From assembly GCF_047249845.1 (NCBI RefSeq), contig NZ_JBKTWO010000008.1, forward strand, positions 20,174-84,173: a stretch of DNA of 64,000 bases, in the 5' to 3' direction. The position numbers were made by a program, and so were the translations under genes. Positions 52,043 through 61,963 of the stretch are shown here, piece after piece. Source of the stretch: Thomasclavelia sp047249845 (GTDB taxonomy: Bacteria > Bacillota_I > Bacilli_A > Erysipelotrichales > Coprobacillaceae). The notes beneath the pieces were generated by a model. That model did not search any database and had not been told where the DNA came from. It worked only from the letters and a program-made list of their open reading frames with translations. Numbering within the stretch: the first letter of the stretch is position 1; each line of letters starts with the position of its first letter.

Positions 52043-52909
52043 TTATTTCACCCTATTTACATCAATTTTATTAGAAATTATTTTTGCTAAAATATTTAAA
52101 CCTAAAACAATAACAATCAATACTAACGCAATTACAAAAGCAGCATCATAATTAGCTTTGGCCATTTCTAAATACAGCTGAATTGTAAGTGTTGCACCAG
52201 AACTAGATAAATGACTAAAAATATTTTTTGGTAACACACTAACTGAACCAGCAGTAAATAGTAATGCCGCCGATTCAGCAACGATCCTTCCCATTCCTAA
52301 AATAACTCCTGTCAATATTCCTGGCATAGCACTTGGTAATAAAACTGTTCTAATCATATACCATTTTGTTGCCCCAATCCCCAATGCTGCTTCACGATAA
52401 CTTTTTGGTACACCCTCTAAAGCAACTTGCGTATTTCTTGTAATAATTGGTAAAATCATAATTGCAAGTGTAAATGAACCAGTTAGAATTGAAAATCTAA
52501 ATTTTAACAATGTTCCAAAAAATAACATTCCAAATAAACCATATATAATAGAAGGGATTCCAGCTAAAACTTCAGTAGTAAAAGAAATAATCTTAACAAA
52601 CTTTTTATTCTTAGCATATTCATTTAAATAAATTGCTCCACCTATTCCAATTGGGCAGGCAATCAATAATGTTACAACAATAATATATAAAGTATTAATA
52701 ATGTTAGGTAAAATTCCTACTGTACCTTTTAAAATACTTGTTGTGCTAATTAAATATGAAAAGTCAAAATGTGGTAGACCGCGATATAATATATAACCAA
52801 TACAAACTAATAAGATCAACACAGAAAGTGCACTTGATAATTGAATCAAGATGTTTAATACTTTATCAGTAATACGATGTCTTTTATCAAAAATACTACT
52901 ATTATTCAT
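52043..52909 (-). CDS. pstA: Phosphate ABC transporter permease PstA
   Basis: 288 residues, about six membrane segments. GTVGILPNIINTLYIIVVTL, LAGIPSIIYGLFGMLFF and the EAA loop YREAALGIGATKWYMIRTVL are typical. Overlaps pstC by eight bases and is followed by pstB. Confidence 0.97.
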   Translation of the reverse strand: MNNSSIFDKRHRITDKVLNILIQLSSALSVLILLVCIGYILYRGLPHFDFSYLISTTSILKGTVGILPNIINTLYIIVVTLLIACPIGIGGAIYLNEYAKNKKFVKIISFTTEVLAGIPSIIYGLFGMLFFGTLLKFRFSILTGSFTLAIMILPIITRNTQVALEGVPKSYREAALGIGATKWYMIRTVLLPSAMPGILTGVILGMGRIVAESAALLFTAGSVSVLPKNIFSHLSSSGATLTIQLYLEMAKANYDAAFVIALVLIVIVLGLNILAKIISNKIDVNRVK

Positions 52910-53834
52910 GTTGATCTCCTCTCTTTATAATAAATGTTAAAATTAGATTAATAACAATTATAAAAACAAATAACACTAAACCAATTGTAAAAAGTACTTC
53001 ACGATGTGTTCCCTGAGCATAACCCATTTCTGAAACGATTCCTGTTGTTAGAAAACGGACTGAATTAAATGGTAATGGCATATTTACTGAATTTCCTGCA
53101 ACCAATAAAATTGCCATAGCTTCACCAATTGCTCTCCCTACACCTAATACAATTGCTGATATAATACCTGATTTAGCACTTGGTAATACAACCTTAAAGA
53201 TTGTCTGCATTTTACTAGCTCCTAAAGCTAATGAGCTTTTTCGATAATCATCAGGAACTGCATTTAATGCTGTTTCAGTAATATTAATTAGGGTTGGTAA
53301 AATCATAATTGCTAAAACTATAATAGCTGAAATTAAATTTGCCCCACCAGTAAATTGATGTGTTTTTGATCCTGCAAAAATCATTCTTTCAAGATCATAC
53401 ATTATTGGACAGATCAATAAAATTCCTAACAAACCATAAACAACAGATGGAATTCCTGCTAATAACTCAATTGCTGACTTAACGATTTTTCTAACTTTAG
53501 GATTAGCTAATTCAGCTAAATTTATAGCTGTAAATAAACCAATAGGAACTCCAATACAAATTGCTAAAAACACCCCAATTATTGATGTAAGAATTATTAA
53601 AAGAATTCCATACTGAGGATTAGCAGCAGTAGGTGCCCAAACACTGCCAAATAAAATTCCTACTAATCCTTCTTTAAAAATTGCTGGTGTACCAGAAATA
53701 ATCATATAACCTGTAATAGAAACTACTGCAATAATAGATACAATAGCACAGCCACGAAATATAATCGCGGCTGTTTTTTCTACTAAAGATTTTGTTTTTC
53801 TATTGCTTATAATAGATAACATATCTTTTTCCAT
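52902..53834 (-). CDS. pstC: Phosphate ABC transporter permease PstC
   Basis: 310 residues, six membrane segments. LFGSVWAPTAANPQYGILL, LAGIPSVVYGLLGILLI, and the EAA loop YRKSSLALGASKMQTIFKVV. AGGAG site before the ATG. 9 bp after pstS. Confidence 0.97.
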   Translation of the reverse strand: MEKDMLSIISNRKTKSLVEKTAAIIFRGCAIVSIIAVVSITGYMIISGTPAIFKEGLVGILFGSVWAPTAANPQYGILLIILTSIIGVFLAICIGVPIGLFTAINLAELANPKVRKIVKSAIELLAGIPSVVYGLLGILLICPIMYDLERMIFAGSKTHQFTGGANLISAIIVLAIMILPTLINITETALNAVPDDYRKSSLALGASKMQTIFKVVLPSAKSGIISAIVLGVGRAIGEAMAILLVAGNSVNMPLPFNSVRFLTTGIVSEMGYAQGTHREVLFTIGLVLFVFIIVINLILTFIIKRGDQHE

Positions 53835-53843
53835 AATAAACTC

Positions 53844-54677
53844 CTACTTTGGACTTACTAAACCTACAGCTTTAAGAACTTCTTGTCCTTTTTCACTTTC
53901 AATAAATTCGAAGATTGCTTTAACTTCTTTACTCTGTTCACTGATTTTGCCCTTAGTTGCCATCACAAATGGTCTTTGTAAAGTATAACTTCCATCTTTT
54001 ACAGTATCTTCATTAGCCTCAACATCATCTAATTTTAAAGCTTTTACTGTTTCAGTAATGTTATCTAAAGAGATATATCCAATTGCTCCTTCTGTTTCTC
54101 CAACTTTAGCAACAACAGCACCAGTTTCATTTAATTCTTGAGCATATTTACAAGCATCTTCAATTTCTAAAATCTCTTCAAAAGCACCACGAGTTCCTGA
54201 ACCAGCTTCACGCCCCATTACTACTATTGCTTGATCATCACCACCAACTTCTGACCAATTTGTAATTTCACCAGTATAAATTTTCTTTAATTGATCTGTT
54301 GTTAAATTATCAACTTTATTACTTTTATGAGTAATAATTGCAATTCCATCAATGGCAACAATATTTTCTTCTAATCCCTTTGATTTTTCTTCATCTTTTA
54401 AACCTCTTGAAGAGTTACCAATATCTGCTGTACCAGCTAAAACTGCTTCAAGTCCTGCACTTGAACCTGTAAATTGTGGTTCTAACACTAGATTAGGATA
54501 ATCTTCAACTATTGCTTCTTTTATTGCATTAACAAATTTTTCCATAGATGTAGATCCACTAAGACTTACATTACCACTTACTTCTGTACTTCCCTGACCT
54601 GAATCATCAGTTCCACCACAAGCAGTAAGACCTAAACACAATACTAATGTTAATAAAACCCCTAATACTTTTTTCAT
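53844..54677 (-). CDS. pstS: Phosphate-binding lipoprotein PstS
   Basis: 277 residues. Lipoprotein signal with lipobox LGLTACGG (Cys about 20). Phosphate site residues are in SGSTSMEKFVNAI, NSSRGLKDEEK and GREAGSGTRGAFEEI. GAIGYISLDN and FVMATKG complete the family pattern. First gene of the pst-pho operon, downstream of Pho-box-like repeats. Confidence 0.97.
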   Translation of the reverse strand: MKKVLGVLLTLVLCLGLTACGGTDDSGQGSTEVSGNVSLSGSTSMEKFVNAIKEAIVEDYPNLVLEPQFTGSSAGLEAVLAGTADIGNSSRGLKDEEKSKGLEENIVAIDGIAIITHKSNKVDNLTTDQLKKIYTGEITNWSEVGGDDQAIVVMGREAGSGTRGAFEEILEIEDACKYAQELNETGAVVAKVGETEGAIGYISLDNITETVKALKLDDVEANEDTVKDGSYTLQRPFVMATKGKISEQSKEVKAIFEFIESEKGQEVLKAVGLVSPK

Positions 54678-54755
54678 ATTTTTAATCCCTTTCTTTTTCT
54701 TTTCTTAAGACACATATATAATAATCAAATTACATTTGACGATATATCAATAAAT

Positions 54756-54783
54756 TGTATTAATTATGTTAAGTTTACGTAAA
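54756..54783 (-). promoter_or_regulatory. Pho-box-like repeats upstream of pstS
   Basis: Minus strand: TTTACG (54778-54783), TTAACA (54767-54772) and AATACA (54756-54761) at an exact 11-bp period, matching the TTAACA direct repeats bound by PhoP in Bacillus. They lie about 80-105 bp before the pstS start. The site overlaps the T-run of the upstream gene's terminator. Confidence 0.72.
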
Positions 54784-54813
54784 GAAAAACAGGAAACTCA
54801 CTTAGTTTCCTGT
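54781..54813 (-). terminator. Terminator of the WYL regulator operon
   Basis: Stem ACAGGAAACT (54789-54798) / AGTTTCCTGT (54804-54813) with a five-base loop, followed on the minus strand by TTTTCTTT. It overlaps the last codons of the WYL gene. Confidence 0.85.
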
Positions 54814-55796
54814 TCATACATTCTTAACATTAACTTTAACCTTTTTCTAATCATCTCTTTTAATCCAAGGGGTAATATTACTTGTATATTTGTCTGTAAC
54901 ATCATTAGCCAACCTACTAATCCATCAGATAAAGCAACATTTTTAATTTTTGCTTCAATTTTACCATCATAAGTTTTATTTACAATAATATCTTTACCAA
55001 ATTGATTTACTACCTCTTTTAAAACACTTTGATTAAATCTTATTTTTAAATCAATTCTCTTTTTACTTATATACATATTTACATTTTTATCAAACTCTTT
55101 GACCATATCAAACTGTTCTCTTATATCTTCAAACTTACTATTATGATTTCTAACTAACCGCATTCGATCAACTCGATAAACACTTAAACTATTTTTTCTT
55201 TTATTAAAATAACCAATAAGATAATAATTAGAACCTTTTAAAATTAGTTTATAGGGTGAAATTATATATGTTTCATTATCATGATTACCATTAGTATGAT
55301 AAACTTCTACTAAGCAGTCATCATCAATATCATAACTTATATATTTAAAAGCAATATTTTTGTGATTATTTATAGCTTTAATAATAGTAGTAAGACTTAT
55401 TAAGGGATCATATGTTAGAATATTATTATTTTCGTCTTCAATATTTAATCGTTTAATTTGTTTATAGGAACTTAATAGTGATAACTTTCCAACCATTATA
55501 GAAGCAGAATTCTTATCTAAATTAGGATTAAAAATAATACTATCCATTAATAACTGCAACTGACCATCATCAAAAAACTCATCTTCAATAACAAAACCGC
55601 TTCTCCTAATAGTTTTTATTAAATGTTTACCAGTTAAACAATAATAAAAATCATTAATTCTTTTAATTAGACTATATACAGTCTTAATATTTAAATCATA
55701 TCCGTACTGTTTTAAATACACTAATATCTCTTTACCTTTGATTGGCCGCTCACTATCATTTATAACTTTATAAATATAATACATTTTTTCACCCAT
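54798..55796 (-). CDS. WYL-domain transcriptional regulator
   Basis: 332 residues. N-terminal HTH (KGKEILVYLKQYGYDLNIKT, VYSLIKRINDFYY), a central WYL domain (NHKNIAFKYISYD, YIISPYKLILKGSNYYLIGY, SVYRVDRMR) and a C-terminal WCX-like region (ISKKRIDLKIRFNQSVLKEV). WYL regulators respond to small or nucleic-acid ligands and control varied processes. It follows an unknown helical gene by 10 bp and ends at a terminator; AGGAG precedes the ATG. The target is not evident. Confidence 0.88.
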   Translation of the reverse strand: MGEKMYYIYKVINDSERPIKGKEILVYLKQYGYDLNIKTVYSLIKRINDFYYCLTGKHLIKTIRRSGFVIEDEFFDDGQLQLLMDSIIFNPNLDKNSASIMVGKLSLLSSYKQIKRLNIEDENNNILTYDPLISLTTIIKAINNHKNIAFKYISYDIDDDCLVEVYHTNGNHDNETYIISPYKLILKGSNYYLIGYFNKRKNSLSVYRVDRMRLVRNHNSKFEDIREQFDMVKEFDKNVNMYISKKRIDLKIRFNQSVLKEVVNQFGKDIIVNKTYDGKIEAKIKNVALSDGLVGWLMMLQTNIQVILPLGLKEMIRKRLKLMLRMYEQETK

Positions 55797-55806
55797 AAAA
55801 TTACTC

Positions 55807-56439
55807 CTATATTAATATTGGATTTAATGGCATACTGATTTTTTTAGAATATTTATTGTATAAACGAGGACTGTAATTATATAGAGCTGGTAAAAAACGC
55901 TCAAGCTCTTGATCAATAACAACATACTCTAAATGCAGATATGCTTTTCTATAGCTTTTCTCTAATAGTAAAATATAACAAGTCATATAATGGTAACGTT
56001 CCATACTAAAGTTTAATCGATTTGCTAGAGCTTCAACAAATGATTCAATAACTTTTTCATTAAATTTAATCAAATGTCTAAGTAAACAATATGTTTCAAT
56101 AGAAAAACCACCATTATTAATAATATAATTCAATAAATTATATTTATATACTAATATAGGACGATAATATGAACTTAACAAAATATTCATAAAAACCAAA
56201 TGGTTTTCCATTTCACTTAAACTAACACTTTTATCAATTAACTTCTTTATCTTACTAAAGATTACCAACTGTAAATCTTTTCTTTTATTAATCTTTTTCT
56301 TAATAATTTTTATATCCATACTATTATTTACAATATCATGAATATCTTGCATCCAATAACTTTCACTAATATCTAACAAATATTTTTTAACTTCAACAAT
56401 ATCCTTATCAATAACTTTTTCATAACTTTGTATTTTCAT
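55807..56439 (-). CDS. Helical protein of unknown function, partner of the WYL regulator
   Basis: 210 residues from the ATG with AAAGGAG at 9 bp (a GTG one codon earlier is less likely). Predicted all-helical (VIDKDIVEVKKYLLDISESY, SEMENHLVFMNILLSSYYRP, YHYMTCYILLLEKSYRKAYL), possibly TPR-like near the end. No motif recognised. It sits 10 bp before the WYL regulator gene, so it may supply or modulate that regulator's signal. Confidence 0.65.
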   Translation of the reverse strand: MKIQSYEKVIDKDIVEVKKYLLDISESYWMQDIHDIVNNSMDIKIIKKKINKRKDLQLVIFSKIKKLIDKSVSLSEMENHLVFMNILLSSYYRPILVYKYNLLNYIINNGGFSIETYCLLRHLIKFNEKVIESFVEALANRLNFSMERYHYMTCYILLLEKSYRKAYLHLEYVVIDQELERFLPALYNYSPRLYNKYSKKISMPLNPILI

Positions 56440-56548
56440 CACTAATCACTCCTTTAATTACTTATATTATAGTTAATTAAAAATATTCGTGATTTGATTT
56501 TTTTAATTATAACACCCTTTTTTCGGTTTTAAAATCAATTTATTTAAA

Positions 56549-56578
56549 AAATACAAAAATAAACCTATTTTAATAGGT
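56549..56578 (-). terminator. Terminator of the P-type ATPase gene
   Basis: Small stem ACCTATT / AATAGGT (56563-56578) followed on the minus strand by TTATTTTTGTATTTTT, overlapping the stop codon. Confidence 0.7.
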
Positions 56579-58889
56579 CTATCTTATTAAATATATCTTT
56601 CTTTTGAGTTATAAAATGAATCTTTCTTTCAAGTAATAAACCAGCTAAAGAACAAGCGAAACTAATTAATAATAAATTAAGTGAGATCTTAGCAAGATGC
56701 AACGGTTCGTAAAAGAATAATATTGCTCCACCAAAACTAACTATCATTGTTATACAAATAAAAATCCTTAATTTTGTAAAAGGAAAACAAGACCGAATCA
56801 CTGCTACTATTGAAACCACACCTAATACTATATACATTATCGTTATTGATATATAGCTATCTAATTTTAAAATTGGTGATATTATCATAATTATAATAAA
56901 AATAATTATTATACTTATTGCACTACTAAATGCTTTACCAAGAGCTTTTGGTAAAAATTCCCCTTTAATCTTATTAGTATTAGATTCAAATATCGTCATA
57001 AAAGAAGGCATGGCCTCAATCAATAAATCAATTAAAGTAATTTGCAGAGGAATAAAAGGAAATTCCCGGTTACTAATAACACAAAACATTGATAATAATA
57101 CCGTATATATCGTTTTAATAAAGAACACTCCAGCTACACGAGTAACATTATTTACAACTTTACGCCCTTCTAATAAAATATCTGGTAAACACGTAAAATC
57201 AGAATTCAATAATACAACTTGAGATATCTGTTTAGAAGCATCACTTCCTTGAGCTATTGCAATTGAACAATCTGATTCCTTTAAAGCTAAAAGATCATTT
57301 ACCCCATCACCAGTCATTGCAACATGATGTCCTTTTTTCTTCAAAGCTTCAACAATTAATTTTTTTTGATTTGGAGTAACTCGTCCAAAAACTGTATAAT
57401 CACTAATAATATCATTAATTTCAGAATCTTCTATCTCTGACATATCAATACAATATTGATAATTTAGAACCCCAGCCTTTTTAGCAATAGCAGTAACCGT
57501 ATTTACATTATCACCAGAAATCACTTTTATATCAATTCCTTCTCGACAAAAATACTCTAATGTTTCTTTGGTTTGATTTCTAATCGTATCAGATAAAACT
57601 ATTATCATTAAAGCTTTTAATTCTGGTAAATTATTTTCATCTATTGTCTTTGGCGTATGCCCAACTGCAATTATTCGTAAACCCTCTTCCATTAAAGACT
57701 TTATTTTATCAGGTAGTTCGTTTGGAATAATTTTCTCGACCGCCCCAATCACGATTGTTCCTATTTCTTTAAATTCAACCGCACTCCACTTTCTAATTGA
57801 AGAAAAAGGTATTTTATTTATACAGTTATATAGACTATTTTCATTAAAATATGCACTTATAGCTTGAAAAGTAGCATTATTATCATCGGATATATTTAAA
57901 TAGGAACCCATTATATCATATGTATTATAGTTATTTAATGAATCTAATTCTAAGACTTCTTCAACTTTCATTTTCCCATCAGTAATAGTCCCTGTCTTAT
58001 CTAAACAAAGTACATCGACATGAGACAAAGTTTCTAATGAATATAAATCCTGGATTAGAACATTTTTCTTAGCTAATCTAGTAACCCCATTTGCTAAAGA
58101 TACACTTGTAAGTAACACTAAACCTTTAGGAAGCATTCCTAAAAGACCTGCTGTTGAAAAAACAACTGCACTGAATAAACTATCCTGCCTTAAATATAAT
58201 GCCTCAATAAATAACAAAACACCTAAAGGGATAATCATAAATGTTGTAAACCTTGTTACTTTTTTCATCGATTCCATTAATTCAGAATTATTTTCTTTAA
58301 CTTTCTGAGCTTCTTTAATCAAAGTAGTTGCATAATTATCAGTACCAACATTTATTACTCGAGCAAGACACTTACCAGATATAACACTACTACCTGATAG
58401 TAATTTAGAATCCATTGCCTTATGAATAGGATCAGCTTCACCTGTAAGTAACGATTCATTTGTGTCAATCTCACCAGAAATTACCAATGAATCATTACAT
58501 ACTTGATTCCCGCTTTCTAAAACTAAAATATCATCTATTACAACCTTACTAATATCAATTATTTCATGTTTAGCATTTCTTATTACTGTTACTGTTGGTT
58601 TTGTTAAAATTGATAACTGGTCAACAAGCCGTTTAGCTTTTATTTCCTGAATAATTCCAATTACAGCATTACATACAATAATCGCCATAAAAATAGTATT
58701 AGACCAAGCTTCAACCCATACTAAAGCAATGAATATTAAGAAATTAAGTAAGTTAAATAGCGTACATACATTTTCTATCAATATTTGATAATAGGTTTTT
58801 GAAACCGTCTTACTAATACCATTAATCAATCCCTTATCTATCCGTTCTTGAACCTGTTCATTACTAAGTCCAGAAATAACCTCTGCCAT
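56565..58889 (-). CDS. Cation-transporting P-type ATPase (Exp7/CaxP-like)
   Basis: 774 residues from the ATG behind GGAGGTG; a GTG eight codons earlier precedes that site. N-terminal GLSNEQVQERIDKGLINGI, actuator loop LLTGEADPIHK (TGE), phosphorylated Asp in CLDKTGTITDG, nucleotide domain with SGDNVNTVTAIAKKAGV and hinge MTGDGVNDLLALKESD, about ten membrane segments. The M4 motif is PKGL, unlike PEGL of SERCA-type pumps, and the layout matches the streptococcal Exp7/CaxP group linked to Ca2+ or Mn2+ handling. The transported ion is not certain. Single gene with its own terminator. Confidence 0.92.
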   Translation of the reverse strand: MAEVISGLSNEQVQERIDKGLINGISKTVSKTYYQILIENVCTLFNLLNFLIFIALVWVEAWSNTIFMAIIVCNAVIGIIQEIKAKRLVDQLSILTKPTVTVIRNAKHEIIDISKVVIDDILVLESGNQVCNDSLVISGEIDTNESLLTGEADPIHKAMDSKLLSGSSVISGKCLARVINVGTDNYATTLIKEAQKVKENNSELMESMKKVTRFTTFMIIPLGVLLFIEALYLRQDSLFSAVVFSTAGLLGMLPKGLVLLTSVSLANGVTRLAKKNVLIQDLYSLETLSHVDVLCLDKTGTITDGKMKVEEVLELDSLNNYNTYDIMGSYLNISDDNNATFQAISAYFNENSLYNCINKIPFSSIRKWSAVEFKEIGTIVIGAVEKIIPNELPDKIKSLMEEGLRIIAVGHTPKTIDENNLPELKALMIIVLSDTIRNQTKETLEYFCREGIDIKVISGDNVNTVTAIAKKAGVLNYQYCIDMSEIEDSEINDIISDYTVFGRVTPNQKKLIVEALKKKGHHVAMTGDGVNDLLALKESDCSIAIAQGSDASKQISQVVLLNSDFTCLPDILLEGRKVVNNVTRVAGVFFIKTIYTVLLSMFCVISNREFPFIPLQITLIDLLIEAMPSFMTIFESNTNKIKGEFLPKALGKAFSSAISIIIIFIIIMIISPILKLDSYISITIMYIVLGVVSIVAVIRSCFPFTKLRIFICITMIVSFGGAILFFYEPLHLAKISLNLLLISFACSLAGLLLERKIHFITQKKDIFNKIDLLK

Positions 58890-58998
58890 TACTACACACC
58901 TCCAGATTTTCACCTATTATAGTATAAATCCTCTAGCGATAATATTAACTTTACAAACACTTAACAAAATTATTACTTAATATCTAAGATATATAACA

Positions 58999-59040
58999 TA
59001 AAAAAAGCTTATTCTAAAATAAAAATTTTAAAACAAGCCT
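58999..59040 (-). terminator. Terminator of the Lrp-aminotransferase operon
   Basis: Stem GGCTTGTTTTAAAAT / ATTTTAGAATAAGCTT (59025-59039 and 59005-59020, with mismatches) then TTTTTTTATG on the minus strand; 13 bp after the stop. Confidence 0.78.
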
Positions 59041-59052
59041 CAAATCAACTCA

Positions 59053-60222
59053 TCATTTATTTAATTTATCTAAAAATGTTTTAATCCTTGTTGTTGCTTC
59101 TTTAATTTGGTCAATTGAATAAGCATATGACACTCTTATATACCCTTCTCCAGCTTCTCCAAAAGCAGTACCAGGTACACAAGCTACTAACTGATCTTTT
59201 AATAACTCCTCACAAAATTGTTCTGAAGTCATACCTGTAGATTTAATACACGGAAAAACATAAAATGCTCCCTGAGGTGTAAATGTATATAATCCCATAT
59301 CATTAAAAGCTTTAACAATATAATTACGACGAAGCATGTATGCCTTTTTCATTTCTTCTATTTCATTATCACAATGTCGCATTGCTTCAATTGCTCCATA
59401 CTGAGCTCCAGTTGGTGCAGACATAATTACATATTGATGAATTTTATTCATTGCTTTAGTTAATATTTCATTAGCTAAAACATATCCTAAACGCCATCCT
59501 GTCATTGCATAGGCCTTTGAATAACCACTAACCAAAATCACCTGATCTTTGATCTCATCAAAAGCAGCAATTGAACAAAACTTTTGTTCATATGATAACT
59601 CAGCATATATCTCATCAGTTATAACAATGAGTTCATGCTCTTTAATAATCGGCACTAGTTTTTCATAATCTTCTCGTGTCATAAAACCACCAGTAGGATT
59701 ACTAGGATAATTCAATAAAATTGCTTTAGTCTTTGGGGTTATTGCTGCCTCCAACAATTCTGGAGTTAATTTAAACTCATTATTTTCTTTAAGTTCAATA
59801 CTAACAGCTTTACCACCAGCTAAAGCTACACCTGGTGTATAAGCAACATAACTAGGCTGTAATAAAATCACTTCATCACCAGGATTAATAATAGCCCTAA
59901 ATGCCAAATCAATTGCTTCAGATCCACCAACTGTAACAATACATTCTTTATCATAATGATAATTCAAACCAAATCTTCTTTTTTGATAACGACAAATTTC
60001 TTTTCTTAACTCAACTAAACCTTGGTTAGCAGTATAAAACGTCTTTCCTTGTTCAATTGAATAAATAGCTGCTTCTCTAATTTTCCAGGGAGTATCAAAA
60101 TCAGGTTCCCCTACTCCCAATGATATAACCCCCTCCATTTCATTTGCCAAATCAAAAAATTTACGAATTCCACTAGGCGGTATATCCCTTACTATATTAT
60201 TTAATACTTTATTAAAATCCAT
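59053..60222 (-). CDS. Class I/II PLP aminotransferase (AlaT-like)
   Basis: 389 residues, fold type I. VISLGVGEPDFDTPWKIREA, YTANQGLVELR, VGGSEAIDLAFRAIINPGDE, LNYPSNPTGGFM, the PLP Lys in SGYSKAYAMTGWRLGYV, and the carboxylate-binding Arg in GEGYIRVSYA. Length and motifs fit the group with B. subtilis AlaT/PatA. The Lrp-family gene in front, overlapping by one base, is the arrangement of alaR-alaT, so alanine transamination is a fair guess; aspartate or aromatic amino acids cannot be excluded. Confidence 0.9.
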   Translation of the reverse strand: MDFNKVLNNIVRDIPPSGIRKFFDLANEMEGVISLGVGEPDFDTPWKIREAAIYSIEQGKTFYTANQGLVELRKEICRYQKRRFGLNYHYDKECIVTVGGSEAIDLAFRAIINPGDEVILLQPSYVAYTPGVALAGGKAVSIELKENNEFKLTPELLEAAITPKTKAILLNYPSNPTGGFMTREDYEKLVPIIKEHELIVITDEIYAELSYEQKFCSIAAFDEIKDQVILVSGYSKAYAMTGWRLGYVLANEILTKAMNKIHQYVIMSAPTGAQYGAIEAMRHCDNEIEEMKKAYMLRRNYIVKAFNDMGLYTFTPQGAFYVFPCIKSTGMTSEQFCEELLKDQLVACVPGTAFGEAGEGYIRVSYAYSIDQIKEATTRIKTFLDKLNK

Positions 60223-60713
60223 TATGGTGTTACCAATAATCTTTCTGCAGCTTCTTTGTCGTTGTCATCAAAACTTATTCCATTATTTTTATATTGTTTT
60301 AAAACAAACATTGTGGCAGTACCAGTTATCCCCTCTAATGGCGCCAATTTAGAGGCAACGAAACGGGCGGCTTCTTGCATTGTATGTCCCTTAACGATTG
60401 CAACAAATTCAAAGCTTCCACTTAGTAGATACATCGTATCTACTTCTGGAAAAGCATAGATCTTTTTAGCAATACGATCATAACCATATTCACGTTCAGG
60501 AGTAGCATTAATTTGAATCAATGCCATTACATTATCTACATTAGTACGATCCCAATTAATGATCGTATGATAACCACAAATAACTTTATCCTTTTCTAAT
60601 TGGTTGATAGTATTGACAACATTATCTTCTGTTTCATTCAATGCCATGGCAAGATCTGTAACTTCCATTCTTGCATTATTATGAAGTAATGTTAATAATA
60701 AGTTCTCATCCAT
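60222..60713 (-). CDS. Lrp/AsnC-family regulator (AlaR-like)
   Basis: 163 residues from the ATG behind GGAGG (a TTG five codons earlier starts in the site). N-terminal HTH (NLLLTLLHNNARMEVTDLAMAL, ETEDNVVNTINQLEKDKVI), then a RAM ligand-binding domain (VMALIQINATPEREYGYDRIA, VDTMYLLSGSFEFVAIVKG). Stop overlaps the aminotransferase start, so it is likely the local regulator, with the amino acid product or substrate as ligand. Confidence 0.9.
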   Translation of the reverse strand: MDENLLLTLLHNNARMEVTDLAMALNETEDNVVNTINQLEKDKVICGYHTIINWDRTNVDNVMALIQINATPEREYGYDRIAKKIYAFPEVDTMYLLSGSFEFVAIVKGHTMQEAARFVASKLAPLEGITGTATMFVLKQYKNNGISFDDNDKEAAERLLVTP

Positions 60714-60916
60714 ATTTCTGTCCTCCAATTTATTTTATTCATTATATAACATTTTATCTTTAAGGTAAAGATACGGTTTATTATAAATTCATTTAACTAC
60801 ATTGTCTAATATTTGTAATAAAAATCATTTTGTATTAATAATATTAAAATATAAAAAAATATATAATAAAGCCCGTTCAGTAATAATTTATGATAAAATA
60901 ATAGTAAGGAGGTTTT

Positions 60917-61957
60917 ATGATGAAAACATTCTATGTATCTAGTTATGGTAAAAATGATGATAAAGGAATTTATATTATTAATTTAAACGAAGAAACTCAA
61001 GATTTTTCTCTTGTACAACACATTGTTACACAAGATTATCCATCTTATATGATTACTAAAAACAATACTCTATATATCGCTTACAAAAATGCTAGTCGTT
61101 TAAATAATGGTGGCGGATTAGGAAGTTTTTCAATTTATAAAGATGAATTAATAATTAATAATAATTATAACTCTAATGGGCGTTCGTATACCCATTTATG
61201 TGTTAGTGATAATTTACGTTATCTCTTTGCTGCAAACTACCATGTAGGATCAACTGCTTCTTATTTATTAGAGAATAATTATATCAAAGAAAAAATAGGT
61301 GCCATTCATCATACAGGACTAGGACCCGATTTACTTAAAAGACAAACAGGGCCTCATTGTCACTGTGTAGGGATCACTCCCGATAAAGAATTTGTCTATG
61401 CAGTTGATTTAGGCGCTGATAAAGTAATAATGTATTCTTATAAATATGGTAAATTAGAAGAAGCATCAAATCATAATTTAAATGTTGTTCCTGGCTCAGG
61501 GCCTAGACATATGATTTTTTCTAAAGACGGTCGTTTTGCATATCTTGTCAATGAAATAGCAAATAATATTATGGTTTTTAAATATTATGATAAATATTTT
61601 AATCTGATTCAAGTTATTCATACTACCCCTCGGCATTTTCATGGATTTTCTAGTGCAAGTGCTATTCGTTTAAGCAAATCAGGAAAACATTTATTCGTTT
61701 CTAATCGTGGGCATGATAGTATTGTTTTATATCGGGTTAATCAAGAAACAGGTAAGTTAACATTATTATATATGGTCCACACTGGTAAAAATCCACGTGA
61801 TTTTAATATTCTTGAAGACCAATATCTAATTGTAGGAGCTCAGGACGATAATGAAATTGAATTAATTACATTTAATGAAGAAAAAGAAGAACTGGTAAGA
61901 ACCGCAAACACATTAGCAATTTCTTCACCAGTATGTATTACAGTTAAGGAGGATTGA
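60917..61957 (+). CDS. Lactonase family seven-bladed propeller, 6-phosphogluconolactonase-like
   Basis: 346 residues, cytosolic. FYVSSYGKNDDKGIYIINLN start, LCVSDNLRYLFAANYHVGS, GPHCHCVGITPDKEFVYAVDLGADKVIMYSY, VPGSGPRHMIFSKDGRFAYL, and SNRGHDSIVLYRV with GKNPRDFNILE give the repeated beta-propeller blocks of the YkgB/Pgl family. AAGGAGG precedes the ATG; a second ATG one codon later is equally possible. Followed 6 bp later by the AIM24-family gene. Role as 6-phosphogluconolactonase is by family; other sugar lactones are possible. Confidence 0.88.
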   Translation: MMKTFYVSSYGKNDDKGIYIINLNEETQDFSLVQHIVTQDYPSYMITKNNTLYIAYKNASRLNNGGGLGSFSIYKDELIINNNYNSNGRSYTHLCVSDNLRYLFAANYHVGSTASYLLENNYIKEKIGAIHHTGLGPDLLKRQTGPHCHCVGITPDKEFVYAVDLGADKVIMYSYKYGKLEEASNHNLNVVPGSGPRHMIFSKDGRFAYLVNEIANNIMVFKYYDKYFNLIQVIHTTPRHFHGFSSASAIRLSKSGKHLFVSNRGHDSIVLYRVNQETGKLTLLYMVHTGKNPRDFNILEDQYLIVGAQDDNEIELITFNEEKEELVRTANTLAISSPVCITVKED

Positions 61958-61963
61958 AATATT

